Assembly: GCF_014650575.1 (NCBI RefSeq)
Contig: NZ_BMVF01000015.1
Location: 1 to 64,000, forward strand
From: Streptomyces naganishii JCM 4654
Lineage (GTDB): Bacteria > Actinomycetota > Actinomycetes > Streptomycetales > Streptomycetaceae
DNA length: 64,000 nucleotides
Direction of reading: 5' to 3'
Below, piece after piece: positions 23,171-33,027 of this stretch. The position numbers and the translations under genes are program-made. The notes under the pieces were generated by a model that was given only the letters and a program-made list of their open reading frames with translations, was not told where the DNA came from and ran no database searches. The first letter of the stretch is position 1; every line of letters begins with the position of its first letter.

Positions 23171-24619
23171 ATGGAGTACGTGACTCGGATCGTGATCATC
23201 GGTGGCGGACCCGGCGGATATGAAGCGGCGCTGGTCGCCGCGCAGCTCGGCGCGGAGGTGACCGTCGTCGACTGCGACGGCCTGGGCGGCGCCTCGGTGC
23301 TGACCGACTGCGTGCCGTCGAAGACTCTCATCGCCACGGCCGAGGTGATGACGACCTTCGACTCCTCCTACGAGGAGCTGGGCATCATCGTCGCCGACGA
23401 CACCCCGCCGCTGGAGCGGGCCGCCCGCGTGGTGGGCGTCGACCTGGGCAAGGTCAACCGGCGTGTGAAGCGCCTCGCGCTCGCCCAGTCGCACGACATC
23501 ACGGCGTCGGTCACGCGTGCCGGCGCCCGGGTCATGCGCGGCCGCGGCCGGCTGGAGGGCATGCAGGCCCTCGACGGGTCGCGCAAGGTCGTGGTGACGG
23601 CCGCCGACGGCAGCGAGGAGACGCTGAGGGCGGACGCCGTGCTCATCGCCACCGGCGGCCACCCGCGCGAGCTGCCCGACGCCCAGCCCGACGGCGAGCG
23701 CATCCTCAACTGGACCCAGGTGTACGACCTCGACGAGCTGCCCGAGGAGCTCATCGTGGTCGGTTCCGGCGTCACCGGCGCCGAGTTCGCCGGCGCCTAC
23801 CAGGCGCTCGGCTCCAAGGTCACGCTGGTGTCGTCCCGCGACCGGGTGCTGCCCGGCGAGGACCCCGACGCCGCGGCCGTGCTGGAGGACGTCTTCCGGC
23901 GCCGCGGGATGAACGTCATGGCGCGCTCCCGGGCCGCCGCCGCCAAGCGGGTCGGCGACCGGGTCGAGGTGACGCTGGCCGACGGCCGGGTCATCTCCGG
24001 TTCGCACTGCCTGATGGCCGTCGGCGCCATCCCGAACAGCGCCGGACTCGGTCTGGAGGAGGCCGGCGTCAAGCTGCGCGAGTCGGGCCACATCTGGACC
24101 GACAAGGTCTCGCGCACGACGGCCCCCGGCGTCTACGCGGCCGGTGACGTGACCGGCGTCTTCGCGCTCGCCTCGGTCGCGGCGATGCAGGGACGCATCG
24201 CCATGTACCACTTCCTGGGCGACGCGGTGGCCCCGCTCAACCTCAAGACGGTCTCCTCCAACGTCTTCACCGACCCCGAGATCGCCACCGTCGGCTACAG
24301 CCAGGCCGACGTCGACGCCGGCAAGATCGACGCCCGCTGTGTGAAGCTGCCGCTGCTGCGCAACCCGCGCGCCAAGATGCAGGGCATCAGGGACGGCTTC
24401 GTCAAGATCTTCTGCCGGCCGGGCACCGGGATCGTGGTCGGCGGTGTGGTCGTGGCGCCGCGCGCCTCGGAACTCATCCACCCCATCTCGATCGCCGTCG
24501 ACAACAATCTGACGGTCGAGCAGATCGCGAACGCCTTCACCGTGTACCCCTCCCTGTCGGGCTCGATCGCCGAGGTGGCACGTCAGCTGCACGGCCGCAA
24601 GGCGACCGGCGAGGCGTAG
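23171..24619 (+). CDS. LpdA-like flavoprotein: NAD(P)H quinone reductase of the disulfide reductase family
   Basis: The 482-residue protein has an FAD fold (RIVIIGGGPGGYEAALVAAQ), an NAD(P) fold (ELIVVGSGVTGAEFAGAY), a second FAD motif (APGVYAAGDVTGVFALASVA) and a dimerisation domain ending TVYPSLSGSIAEVARQLHG. True disulfide reductases have C-x4-C near residue 45; here the segment is GGASVLTDCVPSK, so the first Cys is missing and the disulfide cannot form. The His-Glu pair at the C-terminus is replaced by YPSLSGS. M. tuberculosis LpdA (Rv3303c), which reduces quinones, has the same loss, to my recollection, so quinone reduction is more likely than dihydrolipoamide oxidation. Confidence 0.88.
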   Translation: MEYVTRIVIIGGGPGGYEAALVAAQLGAEVTVVDCDGLGGASVLTDCVPSKTLIATAEVMTTFDSSYEELGIIVADDTPPLERAARVVGVDLGKVNRRVKRLALAQSHDITASVTRAGARVMRGRGRLEGMQALDGSRKVVVTAADGSEETLRADAVLIATGGHPRELPDAQPDGERILNWTQVYDLDELPEELIVVGSGVTGAEFAGAYQALGSKVTLVSSRDRVLPGEDPDAAAVLEDVFRRRGMNVMARSRAAAAKRVGDRVEVTLADGRVISGSHCLMAVGAIPNSAGLGLEEAGVKLRESGHIWTDKVSRTTAPGVYAAGDVTGVFALASVAAMQGRIAMYHFLGDAVAPLNLKTVSSNVFTDPEIATVGYSQADVDAGKIDARCVKLPLLRNPRAKMQGIRDGFVKIFCRPGTGIVVGGVVVAPRASELIHPISIAVDNNLTVEQIANAFTVYPSLSGSIAEVARQLHGRKATGEA

Positions 24620-24657
24620 CGGCCCGGGCGGCGCAGCGGCCGGGGCGGCCGGTTCCG

Positions 24658-24680
24658 ACTCCCCGCCGGTCACGGGGAGT
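24658..24680 (+). terminator. Terminator after the LpdA-like gene
   Basis: ACTCCCCG pairs with CGGGGAGT (8 bp, 7-nt loop), 39 bp after the stop codon. Confidence 0.7.
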
Positions 24681-24812
24681 TGCCCGACCATCCGCTCGGC
24701 ATAGGCGGGGGGCCTAACCCCCATACCACTTCGTGTCATGCCGTGCGAACAACTTCTGTTAATCGGCGCAAACTGCTGAAAGCAGACGGTCGCTGGGGTT
24801 ACTGTCAGTTTC

Positions 24813-25781
24813 GTGTTCGCTGCTGAACGTCGTCAATTGATCCTCGAAATGGTGCGCGCGAACGGAGCCGTGTCGCTCCGTGAGCTCGCCCGCGTCGTCC
24901 AGACCTCCGAAGTGACCGTACGGCGGGACGTGCGCGCACTGGAGGCCGAAGGACTCCTCGACCGCCGCCACGGCGGCGCGGTGTTGCCGGGCGGGTTCAC
25001 CCGCGAGTCCGGCTTCCCGCAGAAGTCGCATCTCGCGACCGCGGAGAAGACGGCCATCGCCGACCTCGCCGCGGGCCTCGTCGAAGAGGGCGAGGCGATC
25101 GTCGTCGGGGCCGGGACGACCACGCAGGAGCTGGCGCGCCGGCTCGCGCGCGTGCCCGGCCTGACCGTCGTCACCAACTCCCTCCTGGTCGCCCAGGCGC
25201 TCGCCCACGCCAACCGGGTGGAGGTGGTGATGACCGGCGGCACCCTGCGCGGGTCGAACTACGCCCTCGTCGGCTCCGGGGCCGAGCAGTCCCTCCAGGG
25301 CCTCAGGGTGTCCAAGGCGTTCCTGTCGGGCAGCGGTCTGACCGCCGAGCGCGGACTGTCCACGTCCAACATGCTCTCGGCGTCCGTCGACCGCGCCCTC
25401 GTCCAGGCCGCCGCGGAGGTCGTCGTCCTCGCCGACCACACCAAGCTCGGTACGGACACGATGTTCCAGACCGTCCCCACCGACCTCATCACCCGCCTGG
25501 TCACCGACGAGCCCCCGGTCCACGACGACCGCGCCGCCACCGAACTCCAGGCCCTCGCCGACCAGGGCGTGCAGATCAACGTGGCCGGCCCGGCGGGAAA
25601 CCCGGTGGGTGATCAGCCCCCGGCGCGCGGCGACCGCCGCCGGGACCTGCCCCTGCCCGGCCCGCGCCGCGGACAGGTCGGCGGACCGGCCACCGCGCTG
25701 CGCCCGGCGGGCGGCCTGGGCGGCGAGCAGTCACAGGGCGCCGAGCGCGCCGCCCGGGTGGCGGATCTGCGCAGGCGCTGA
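24813..25781 (+). CDS. DeoR/GlpR family transcriptional regulator
   Basis: GTG at 24813 gives 322 residues. The DeoR helix-turn-helix is at residues 4-60 (ERRQLILEMVRANGAVSLRE, then TSEVTVRRDVRALEAEGLLD). The sugar-phosphate sensor domain follows (EEGEAIVVGAGTTTQELARR, VMTGGTLRGSNYALVG, KAFLSGSGLTAERGLSTSNM, VVLADHTKLG). A Pro/Arg/Gly-rich tail of about 75 residues is added at the C-terminus. DeoR proteins repress sugar or nucleoside genes and respond to phosphosugars. It lies near deoC and pnp, but the shared palindrome is absent from its own promoter, so a link is only possible. Confidence 0.87.
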   Translation: MFAAERRQLILEMVRANGAVSLRELARVVQTSEVTVRRDVRALEAEGLLDRRHGGAVLPGGFTRESGFPQKSHLATAEKTAIADLAAGLVEEGEAIVVGAGTTTQELARRLARVPGLTVVTNSLLVAQALAHANRVEVVMTGGTLRGSNYALVGSGAEQSLQGLRVSKAFLSGSGLTAERGLSTSNMLSASVDRALVQAAAEVVVLADHTKLGTDTMFQTVPTDLITRLVTDEPPVHDDRAATELQALADQGVQINVAGPAGNPVGDQPPARGDRRRDLPLPGPRRGQVGGPATALRPAGGLGGEQSQGAERAARVADLRRR

Positions 25782-25794
25782 GGGACCGCGACGA

Positions 25795-25836
25795 CGAGGC
25801 GCCCGGTGGCCGCTGGTGCGGCCGCCGGGCGCCTCG
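25795..25836. terminator. Bidirectional terminator between the DeoR and accA2 genes
   Basis: CGAGGCGCCCGG pairs with CCGGGCGCCTCG, with an inner GTGGCCGC/GCGGCCGC pairing. AAAA follows, so it reads as a T-tract for the minus strand. Confidence 0.8.
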
Positions 25837-25889
25837 AAAAGGGTCGTACAGGGTCGTACGAGGGTCGTACGGGTCCTACACGGACCGGG

Positions 25890-27662
25890 TCAGTCCTTGA
25901 TCTCGCAGATGGCCGCGCCGGACGTCACCGAGGCGCCGACCGCCGCGCTCAGGCCCTTGATGGTGCCGCTCTTGTGGGCGTTGAGGGGCTGTTCCATCTT
26001 CATGGCCTCCAGGACGACGACCAGGTCGCCCTCCTTGACCTCCTGGCCCTCCTCCACCGCGATCTTGACGATGGTGCCCTGCATCGGGGAGGCGAGGGTG
26101 TCGCCGGAGGCGACGGGGCCGGACTTCTTGGCCGCCCGCCGCTTGGGCTTGGCGCCGGCGGCGAGGCCGGTGCGGGCCAGGCTCATGCCCAGCGAGGAGG
26201 GCAGGGAGACCTCCAGGCGCTTGCCGCCGACCTCGACGACGACCGTCTCGCGGCCCGGCTCCTCGTCCGACTCGGCGTCGGCGGGGGCGGTGAAGGGCTT
26301 GATGTCGTTGACGAACTCGGTCTCGATCCAGCGGGTGTGGACCGTGAACGGGTCGGTGGAGCCGGTCAGTTCGGGGGCGAACGCCGGGTCGGTGACGACC
26401 TTGCGGTGGAAGGGGATGGCGGTGGCCATGCCCTCGACCTGGAACTCCTCCAGGGCGCGCGAGGCGCGCTCCAGGGCCTCCTTGCGGGTGCGGCCGGTGA
26501 CGATCAGCTTGGCCAGCAGGGAGTCCCAGGCCGGGCCGATGACCGAGCCGGCCTCCACGCCCGCGTCCAGGCGCACACCGGGGCCGGAGGGCGCCTCGAA
26601 GCGGGTGAGCGTGCCGGGGGCGGGCAGGAAGTTGCGGCCCGGGTCCTCGCCGTTGATGCGGAACTCGAAGGAGTGGCCGCGCAGCACCGGGTCGCCGTAG
26701 CCGAGTTCCTCGCCGTCGGCGATGCGGAACATCTCGCGCACCAGGTCGATGCCGGCGACCTCCTCGGTGACCGGGTGCTCGACCTGGAGGCGGGTGTTCA
26801 CCTCCAGGAAGGAGATCGTGCCGTCCTGGCCGACCAGGAACTCGCAGGTGCCGGCGCCCTCGTAGTGGGCCTCCTTGAGGATGGCCTTGGAGGCGCGGTA
26901 CAGCTCGGCGACCTGCGCCTCGGACAGGAACGGCGCCGGGGCCTCCTCGACCAGCTTCTGGTGACGGCGCTGCAGGGAGCAGTCGCGGGTGGAGACCACG
27001 ACGACGTTGCCGTGCTTGTCCGCCAGGCACTGGGTCTCGACGTGGCGGGGGCGGTCCAGGTAGCGCTCGACGAAGCACTCGCCGCGGCCGAAGGCGGCGA
27101 CCGCCTCGCGTACGGCGGAGTCGTAGAGCTCGGGGACCTCTTCCAGGGTGCGGGCGACCTTCAGGCCGCGGCCGCCGCCGCCGAAGGCGGCCTTGATGGC
27201 GATGGGCAGGCCGTGCTCCTCGGCGAAGGCCACGACCTCCTCGGCGCCGCTGACCGGGTCAGGGGTGCCCGCCACCAGCGGGGCGCCGGCGCGCTGGGCG
27301 ATGTGCCGGGCGGCGACCTTGTCGCCGAGGTCGCGGATGGCCTGCGGCGGCGGGCCGATCCAGATCAGGTCGGCGTCCAGGACCGCCTGGGCGAATTCGG
27401 CGTTCTCCGAGAGGAAGCCGTATCCGGGATGGATGGCGTCCGCGCCGGACTCCTTGGCGGCCTTCAGGACCTTGTCGATGTCCAGGTAACTGGTGGCCGG
27501 GGTGTCACCGCCCAGGGCGAACGCCTCATCCGCGGCGCGGACATGCAGAGCGTCCCGGTCCGGGTCGGCGTAGACGGCCACGCTCGCGATACCGGCGTCC
27601 CGGCAGGCCCGGGCCACGCGGACAGCGATTTCGCCACGGTTGGCGATGAGCACCTTGCGCAC
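25890..27662 (-). CDS. accA2: Acyl-CoA carboxylase alpha subunit (biotin carboxylase plus biotin carrier)
   Basis: GTG at 27662 follows AAGGAGGGA and gives 590 residues. Biotin carboxylase: KVLIANRGEIAVRVARACRD, ATP-grasp loop AFGGGGRGLKVARTLEEV, RDCSLQRRHQKLVEEAPAP, and FLEVNTRLQVEHPVTEEVAG. A linker domain follows, then the C-terminal biotinyl domain with LEAMKMEQPLNAHKSG, whose Lys is biotinylated. The protein carboxylates biotin with ATP and bicarbonate and hands CO2 to AccB or PccB, giving malonyl- or methylmalonyl-CoA. BirA, PccB and PccE lie within 7 kb. Confidence 0.95.
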   Translation of the reverse strand: MRKVLIANRGEIAVRVARACRDAGIASVAVYADPDRDALHVRAADEAFALGGDTPATSYLDIDKVLKAAKESGADAIHPGYGFLSENAEFAQAVLDADLIWIGPPPQAIRDLGDKVAARHIAQRAGAPLVAGTPDPVSGAEEVVAFAEEHGLPIAIKAAFGGGGRGLKVARTLEEVPELYDSAVREAVAAFGRGECFVERYLDRPRHVETQCLADKHGNVVVVSTRDCSLQRRHQKLVEEAPAPFLSEAQVAELYRASKAILKEAHYEGAGTCEFLVGQDGTISFLEVNTRLQVEHPVTEEVAGIDLVREMFRIADGEELGYGDPVLRGHSFEFRINGEDPGRNFLPAPGTLTRFEAPSGPGVRLDAGVEAGSVIGPAWDSLLAKLIVTGRTRKEALERASRALEEFQVEGMATAIPFHRKVVTDPAFAPELTGSTDPFTVHTRWIETEFVNDIKPFTAPADAESDEEPGRETVVVEVGGKRLEVSLPSSLGMSLARTGLAAGAKPKRRAAKKSGPVASGDTLASPMQGTIVKIAVEEGQEVKEGDLVVVLEAMKMEQPLNAHKSGTIKGLSAAVGASVTSGAAICEIKD

Positions 27663-28027
27663 GATTGAGGCTCCCTCCTTGAAACAAGCCGAGTTTAGGG
27701 ACTGCCGACACGGCACTTCGACCCGTCCCCAATGGTGAGCTTGCCCACACGGAGCGTGATTCGAGGCTTGCTCGACCTGCGAAATCCCTTGTCGCATCGC
27801 TGTACGCAGGACCTCTCCGGCAAACCCTAGCCCTCCGGTGTGGTCAAGGTCTCTGTGAGAGCGTGCTGCGGCCCACTTCGTTTCTTTGTGGAGTCCCTAC
27901 GAATGGCCCAATGATTCTTTGCCGTTCGCAGGACCCTTGTCCCCACGTTTACCCGTTAGTAGCGTTCGCGATGTCACGACGGTACTGGCGGTAACAGGGC
28001 TCCTGATGGAGTCGCAGTCGAAAGTGG
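27663..28027. other. 365-bp divergent intergenic region upstream of accA2
   Basis: It holds the accA2 promoter on the minus strand and that of the 28028 membrane gene on the plus strand. A TTGACC (minus strand, near 27845) is present, but no correctly spaced -10 was identified. It is noticeably less G+C-rich than its surroundings (for example near 27880-27930). No hairpin, repeat or small ORF with a good start was seen. Confidence 0.6.
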
Positions 28028-28660
28028 GTGGGACCGGTGGTGCGCAGACCGGTGGCGTGGGTGGTGGCGGTCGTGCTCTTCGGCGAGGCGTTCTTCCTCG
28101 CGGCGCTCAACTGGTTCCTCGGGGAGGTCGTCCACCGTCAGAAGATGTCCCTGGCCGGCCTGGACCCGGACGTGATGTCCACGTCCTCGAAGGCCGGCGG
28201 CGTCGTCTTCGGCCTCTACTTCGCCCTGTGCGGCCTGGTCGCCCTGCTCGTCGCCCTGCGGGGCCGCCGCCCGGCCGGGTTCGGCCGCATCCTGCTGATC
28301 AGCGCCGCCGTGGTGCACGGGCTGCTGGGCGCCTTCGCCTGGGGCCTGGTGGGCTGGACGGCGTTCGTGTTCATGGTGGTGGTGCTGGGGCTGATCGTGC
28401 TGCTGCTGATGACGTACGACCGCGAGGAGGGCCGCCCGGCGGGCGCGGCGAAGGACGGCGCCGCACCGGACGGCGAGGGACCGGGAGGCGGCGTGGGCCC
28501 GCGGGGCGGGGAAGGCCCGCTGGGTGGCGAGGGCCCGAGGGCCGGTGAGGGTCCGAGGGGTGGCGAAGGGCCCGTGGACGCCGACGGGCCCCGGGACGGG
28601 GACGGGGCACGGGAGACGGGCGGTCCACTCACTCCTCCGGCGGAGCCCAGCACCGCCTGA
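28028..28660 (+). CDS. Four-TM membrane protein with Gly/Glu-rich repeat tail
   Basis: The product has 210 residues from GTG at 28028; nearby GTGs are alternatives. Four hydrophobic segments are seen: PVAWVVAVVLFGEAFFLAAL, GGVVFGLYFALCGLVALLVA, ILLISAAVVHGLLGAFAWGL and VFMVVVLGLIVLLLMTYD. The cytoplasmic tail after residue 140 consists of degenerate repeats around GEGPRGG. It resembles a conserved actinobacterial membrane protein with no assigned role. The tail DNA is internally repetitive and could vary in length between strains. Confidence 0.7.
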   Translation: MGPVVRRPVAWVVAVVLFGEAFFLAALNWFLGEVVHRQKMSLAGLDPDVMSTSSKAGGVVFGLYFALCGLVALLVALRGRRPAGFGRILLISAAVVHGLLGAFAWGLVGWTAFVFMVVVLGLIVLLLMTYDREEGRPAGAAKDGAAPDGEGPGGGVGPRGGEGPLGGEGPRAGEGPRGGEGPVDADGPRDGDGARETGGPLTPPAEPSTA

Positions 28661-28707
28661 GCCGCAGTCGGTGGCCGGTCGGTGCCGGTCCGGGGCCGCG
28701 GTCCGGG

Positions 28708-29328
28708 TCAGTCCGCGGCCGGCCGCCACAACTGCGTGATGCCCACGCCCAGTTCGGCCAGCAGCCGCCGTACCAGCGGCAGGCTGATGCCGATGACGTT
28801 GCCGTGGTCGCCGTCGATGCCGTCGATGAAGGGGGCCGAGCGGCCGTCCAGGGTGAAGGCGCCGGCCACGTGGAGCGGCTCGCCCGAGGCGACGTACGCG
28901 GCGACCTCCTCGTCCGTGGGGTCGCCGAAGCGGACGACGGTGGAGGCGATGGCGGAGGCGTGCCGGCCGCTCGCCGTGTCCCAGACGCAGTGGCCGGTCT
29001 GGAGGGTGCCCGCGCGGCCGCGCATCGACTTCCAGCGGGCGGTGGCCTCCTGAGCGTCGGCGGGCTTGCCGAGCGCCCGGCCGTCGAGGTCGAGCACCGA
29101 GTCGCAGCCGATCACCAGGGCGCCGTGCACGTCCGGCCGGGCCGCCACCACGGAGGCCTTGGCCTCGGCGAGGGCGAGGGCGAGTTCGGCGGGGGTGGGC
29201 GCGGTGATCGCGTCCTCGTCGACACCGCTGACGATCACGTCGGGGTCCAGTCCGGCCTGCCGGAGCAGTCCGAGCCGGGCGGGGGACTGGGAGGCGAGCA
29301 CGAGCCGGCGGCGGGGCTGATCGTTCAT
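28708..29328 (-). CDS. maf: Maf family nucleotide pyrophosphatase
   Basis: The 206-residue protein has the Maf signature at its N-terminus (RRLVLASQSPARLGLLRQAG) and the conserved ALVIGCDSVLDLDGRALGKP, TGHCVWD, FIDGIDGDHGNVIGISLPLV segments. Maf enzymes hydrolyse non-canonical or pyrimidine nucleoside triphosphates to monophosphates and influence septation. ATG at 29328. I recall it beside the small membrane protein and the carboxylase subunits in S. coelicolor; here the tnpB element separates them. Confidence 0.92.
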   Translation of the reverse strand: MNDQPRRRLVLASQSPARLGLLRQAGLDPDVIVSGVDEDAITAPTPAELALALAEAKASVVAARPDVHGALVIGCDSVLDLDGRALGKPADAQEATARWKSMRGRAGTLQTGHCVWDTASGRHASAIASTVVRFGDPTDEEVAAYVASGEPLHVAGAFTLDGRSAPFIDGIDGDHGNVIGISLPLVRRLLAELGVGITQLWRPAAD

Positions 29329-29613
29329 GCGGTCAGCGTATCGGCGGGACGCGTCCGGGCTCACCTGGCTCTTGCGAGGAGGCTGCGGCGTGCACGCCGG
29401 TGAGGAATCCTCAATGGCGTGGAGGGCCGCGGTGCCCGGCTGCCCAGGGCGCGGAGCGCCCTGACGGCCTGCCCGGCAGAGCCGGGTCAACGTCAACACT
29501 TATGCCTGCATTCGCTGATCAGGGTGATCTCGGCGGGAGGGGGTGCGGTTGTTCGGGTCCCGCGCGTACGGTCGGGTGGCCGGAGTCGGTGGAGCGGATC
29601 AAGGGGTGGGGGT

Positions 29614-30813
29614 GTGCGGGTGGGGGAGATCGAGGTGGCCGGGCACGCCCGGTACACGTTCAGGTTGCGGGTGTCGGCCGCAGCGAGGGCGGGACTGGCG
29701 GCGGAGTGGGGCCGGTGCCGGTGGGTGTGGAACGAGTGTGTGGCCCGCTCGCAGAAGGCGTACCGGGAGGGGGAGGCATGCGGTGGGGCCCGGCTGGACA
29801 GGATGCTCACGCAGGCCCGCGCGGTGACACCGTGGCTGGCGGCGGGCTCCTGCGTGCCGCAGCAGCAGACCGTCCGCGACTTCGCCGCCTCGCGCACCAA
29901 AGCTCTCAAGGACATCAGGGACCGGCTGCCCCCGAAGCGGCGGGCGGGCATGCCCCGGCGCAAGAAGAAGCGTGAGGCGCAGCCGACGCTGAACTACACC
30001 CGGCGCGGCTTCCGGCTGACGGGCGGACGGCTGCACCTGGCGGGCGGGATCGTGCTGAGGGTGGTGTGGTCGCGTGAGCTGCCGGCCGAACCGTCCAGCG
30101 TGCGGGTCTACCGTGACGCTCTGGGCGCCTGGTACTGCTCGTTCGTCGTCCCCGCCATCGTCGAACCGCTCCCGGCGACCGGGGCGGTGATCGGTATCGA
30201 CTGGGGCGTCAAGGAGACGGCCACCACCACCTCCGACGCCCACGACCTGGCCCACGCCCGGCACGGCCACAAGGCCCGGCAGAAGCTGTCCCGCTACGAC
30301 CGGATGATGGCCCGCCGCGAACCGAAGAAGGGCCGACCCGCGTCGAAGGGCTACCGGGAGGCGAAGAAGTGGCGGGCCCAGACGTACGCGAAGATCGCCC
30401 GGCAGCGTCATGATGCCGCCCGCAAGTGGGCGAAGAAGGTCGTGCGCGACCATGACGTGATCGCGGTGGAGGACTTCCGGCCGAAGTTTCTGGCCAGGAC
30501 CACTATGGCGCATAAGGCGGCGGACGCCGCGATCGGCGCGACCAAGCAGGCCTTGGTCGAGATGGGCCGCAAACACGCACGGGACGTCCGCCTGGTCGAT
30601 CCCGCGCACACCACCATGGATTGCGCACGGTGCGGAGCGAGAACCAAGCACGCCCTGCCGCTGTCGGAACGCACCTACACCTGCACCACCTGTGGAGCCG
30701 TGTCCCCCCGGGACAAGAACTCCGCGCGCGTGATGCTCGTCCGGGCAGGTCTGGACCCGGCTGGTGTCGAGGGCACAAGACCTCCCGGAGCGCCGCTCCG
30801 GGAGGCAGCCTGA
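29614..30813 (+). CDS. tnpB: TnpB RNA-guided endonuclease (IS605 OrfB type)
   Basis: GTG at 29614 (or 29620) gives about 399 residues, normal for TnpB. The N-terminal helical domain has RCRWVWNECVARSQKAYREG and QQQTVRDFAASRTKAL. The split RuvC triad is intact: Asp196 in AVIGIDWGVKETAT, Glu286 in VIAVEDFRPKFL, and Asp367 in SPRDKNSARVM. The zinc ribbon is CARCG plus CTTCG. TnpB uses an omega RNA copied from the element's right end to cut target DNA beside a short TAM. All catalytic residues are present, so it may be active. No tnpA accompanies it. Confidence 0.9.
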   Translation: MRVGEIEVAGHARYTFRLRVSAAARAGLAAEWGRCRWVWNECVARSQKAYREGEACGGARLDRMLTQARAVTPWLAAGSCVPQQQTVRDFAASRTKALKDIRDRLPPKRRAGMPRRKKKREAQPTLNYTRRGFRLTGGRLHLAGGIVLRVVWSRELPAEPSSVRVYRDALGAWYCSFVVPAIVEPLPATGAVIGIDWGVKETATTTSDAHDLAHARHGHKARQKLSRYDRMMARREPKKGRPASKGYREAKKWRAQTYAKIARQRHDAARKWAKKVVRDHDVIAVEDFRPKFLARTTMAHKAADAAIGATKQALVEMGRKHARDVRLVDPAHTTMDCARCGARTKHALPLSERTYTCTTCGAVSPRDKNSARVMLVRAGLDPAGVEGTRPPGAPLREAA

Positions 30814-30851
30814 GCCAGGAATCCCCTCCTTTCAGGGAGGGGAGCATTCAA
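30781..30851 (+). ncRNA. Candidate omega RNA scaffold 3' end / element right end
   Basis: Two hairpins occur in tandem at the 3' end of tnpB: CCTCCCGGAGC/GCTCCGGGAGG (30781-30805, 3-nt loop) and TCCCCTCC/GGAGGGGA (30822-30843, 6-nt loop), then CATTCAA. The omega RNAs of TnpB elements overlap the tnpB 3' end and finish at the element boundary, where the guide begins. The guide would then start near 30852, inside the host small-membrane-protein gene. The 5' limit of the RNA cannot be read. Confidence 0.55.
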
Positions 30852-30976
30852 CTCAGCCCGATCACCAGCATCGCGAGCACCATGGCCAGCGCCATGAGAA
30901 CACCCAGCCGCCGCAGCATGTCCTGCGTCTCCCGCATCTCCTCGGGCGGCTCGTTCTCGGGGTCGGACCACAGCAT
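30848..30976 (-). CDS. Small single-pass membrane protein (42 aa)
   Basis: The frame starts at ATG 30976: MLWSDPENEPPEEMRETQDM, then LRRLGVLMALAMVLAMLVIG and LS. An acidic cytoplasmic N-terminus precedes one membrane helix. I recall short proteins beginning MLWSDP beside acyl-CoA carboxylase genes in other Streptomyces, which supports it being real. Its last Ser codon and TGA lie across the inferred right boundary of the tnpB element, so the insertion may have replaced the native C-terminus. Function unknown. Confidence 0.72.
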   Translation of the reverse strand: MLWSDPENEPPEEMRETQDMLRRLGVLMALAMVLAMLVIGLS

Positions 30977-31011
30977 CCTCCGATACTCCGCCGCCGGCCC
31001 GGCCGGGCGCC

Positions 31012-31027
31012 TGAGTACGCGTACTCA
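31012..31027. promoter_or_regulatory. 16-bp perfect palindrome TGAGTACGCGTACTCA
   Basis: It lies 36-51 bp upstream of the small membrane protein start and downstream of the pccE stop. Its perfect symmetry and promoter-like position suggest a protein-binding site. The regulator is unknown. Confidence 0.55.
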
Positions 31028-31049
31028 AGTTGCCGGGTGGGGGCACGGG

Positions 31050-31084
31050 CCGGCCGCTGCCCCCACGGGCGGGGCAGCGGCCGG
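31050..31084. terminator. Terminator after pccE
   Basis: CCGGCCGCTGCCCC pairs with GGGGCAGCGGCCGG (14 bp, 7-nt loop), 13 bp past the pccE stop on the minus strand. Confidence 0.8.
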
Positions 31085-31096
31085 TGGCCGCGCGGG

Positions 31097-31303
31097 TCAG
31101 CTGGGCCAGTAGGTGCGGGTCCAGGCCGCGGGACCGGGGTGGGGGACCCGGCTGCCCGCGATGCGGGCGGGGTCGGCCCAGGAGTCCTTCGCGGCGGCCG
31201 CGCCGGACGGCAGGGCCGCTGCCGCCGCGGCGCGGGCCCGGACCACCGCCAGGGCGGCGGCGAGCTCCTCGGGCGTCGGGTTGCCTCGTACGACCTTGAT
31301 CAC
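31097..31303 (-). CDS. pccE: Acyl-CoA carboxylase epsilon subunit
   Basis: The 68-residue protein begins MIKVVRGNPTPEELAAALAV, the signature of actinobacterial carboxylase epsilon subunits, and ends SWADPARIAGSRVPHPGPAA then WTRTYWPS, the conserved W-rich tail. Epsilon binds the beta subunit and raises activity of the acetyl/propionyl-CoA carboxylase complex. Its ATG lies 9 bp after the pccB stop, so the two are cotranscribed. Confidence 0.92.
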   Translation of the reverse strand: MIKVVRGNPTPEELAAALAVVRARAAAAAALPSGAAAAKDSWADPARIAGSRVPHPGPAAWTRTYWPS

Positions 31304-31312
31304 AGCGGCTCC

Positions 31313-32917
<1,605 letters not shown>

Positions 32918-33027
32918 CGGGATGCGGCTCCCTGCCTGCTCAAAAGGGGGGACGGTTACTCATCCGTAGAGTAGTGGTGGCCCTACGGTTCGGCAGTGCG
33001 GCGTTTGCCACACCTAGGGTTGCTTGC

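Larger units (their letters stand above)
29446..30851 (+). mobile_element. IS200/IS605-type element carrying tnpB only
   Basis: The element contains an intact tnpB and a typical right end: a subterminal hairpin at 30822-30843 followed by TTCAA at 30847-30851. The left end is uncertain. Two short tandem hairpins with 3-nt loops (AGGGCGC/GCGCCCT at 29446-29462 and CCCGGC/GCCGGG at 29472-29486) lie upstream of tnpB and may mark it. No tnpA (Y1 transposase) is present, so the element depends on a transposase elsewhere or is stranded. Confidence 0.65.

Noticed and set aside
24813..25781. The DeoR regulator as the protein that binds CTACGCGCGTAG
   Set aside because: Proximity alone is weak. The motif is absent from its own promoter, and nothing in the sequence links the two.
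29401..29415. GTGAGGAATCCTCAA-like sequence upstream of tnpB as the element's left end
   Set aside because: It resembles part of the right end, but no second criterion supports a boundary here, so the left end is left open.
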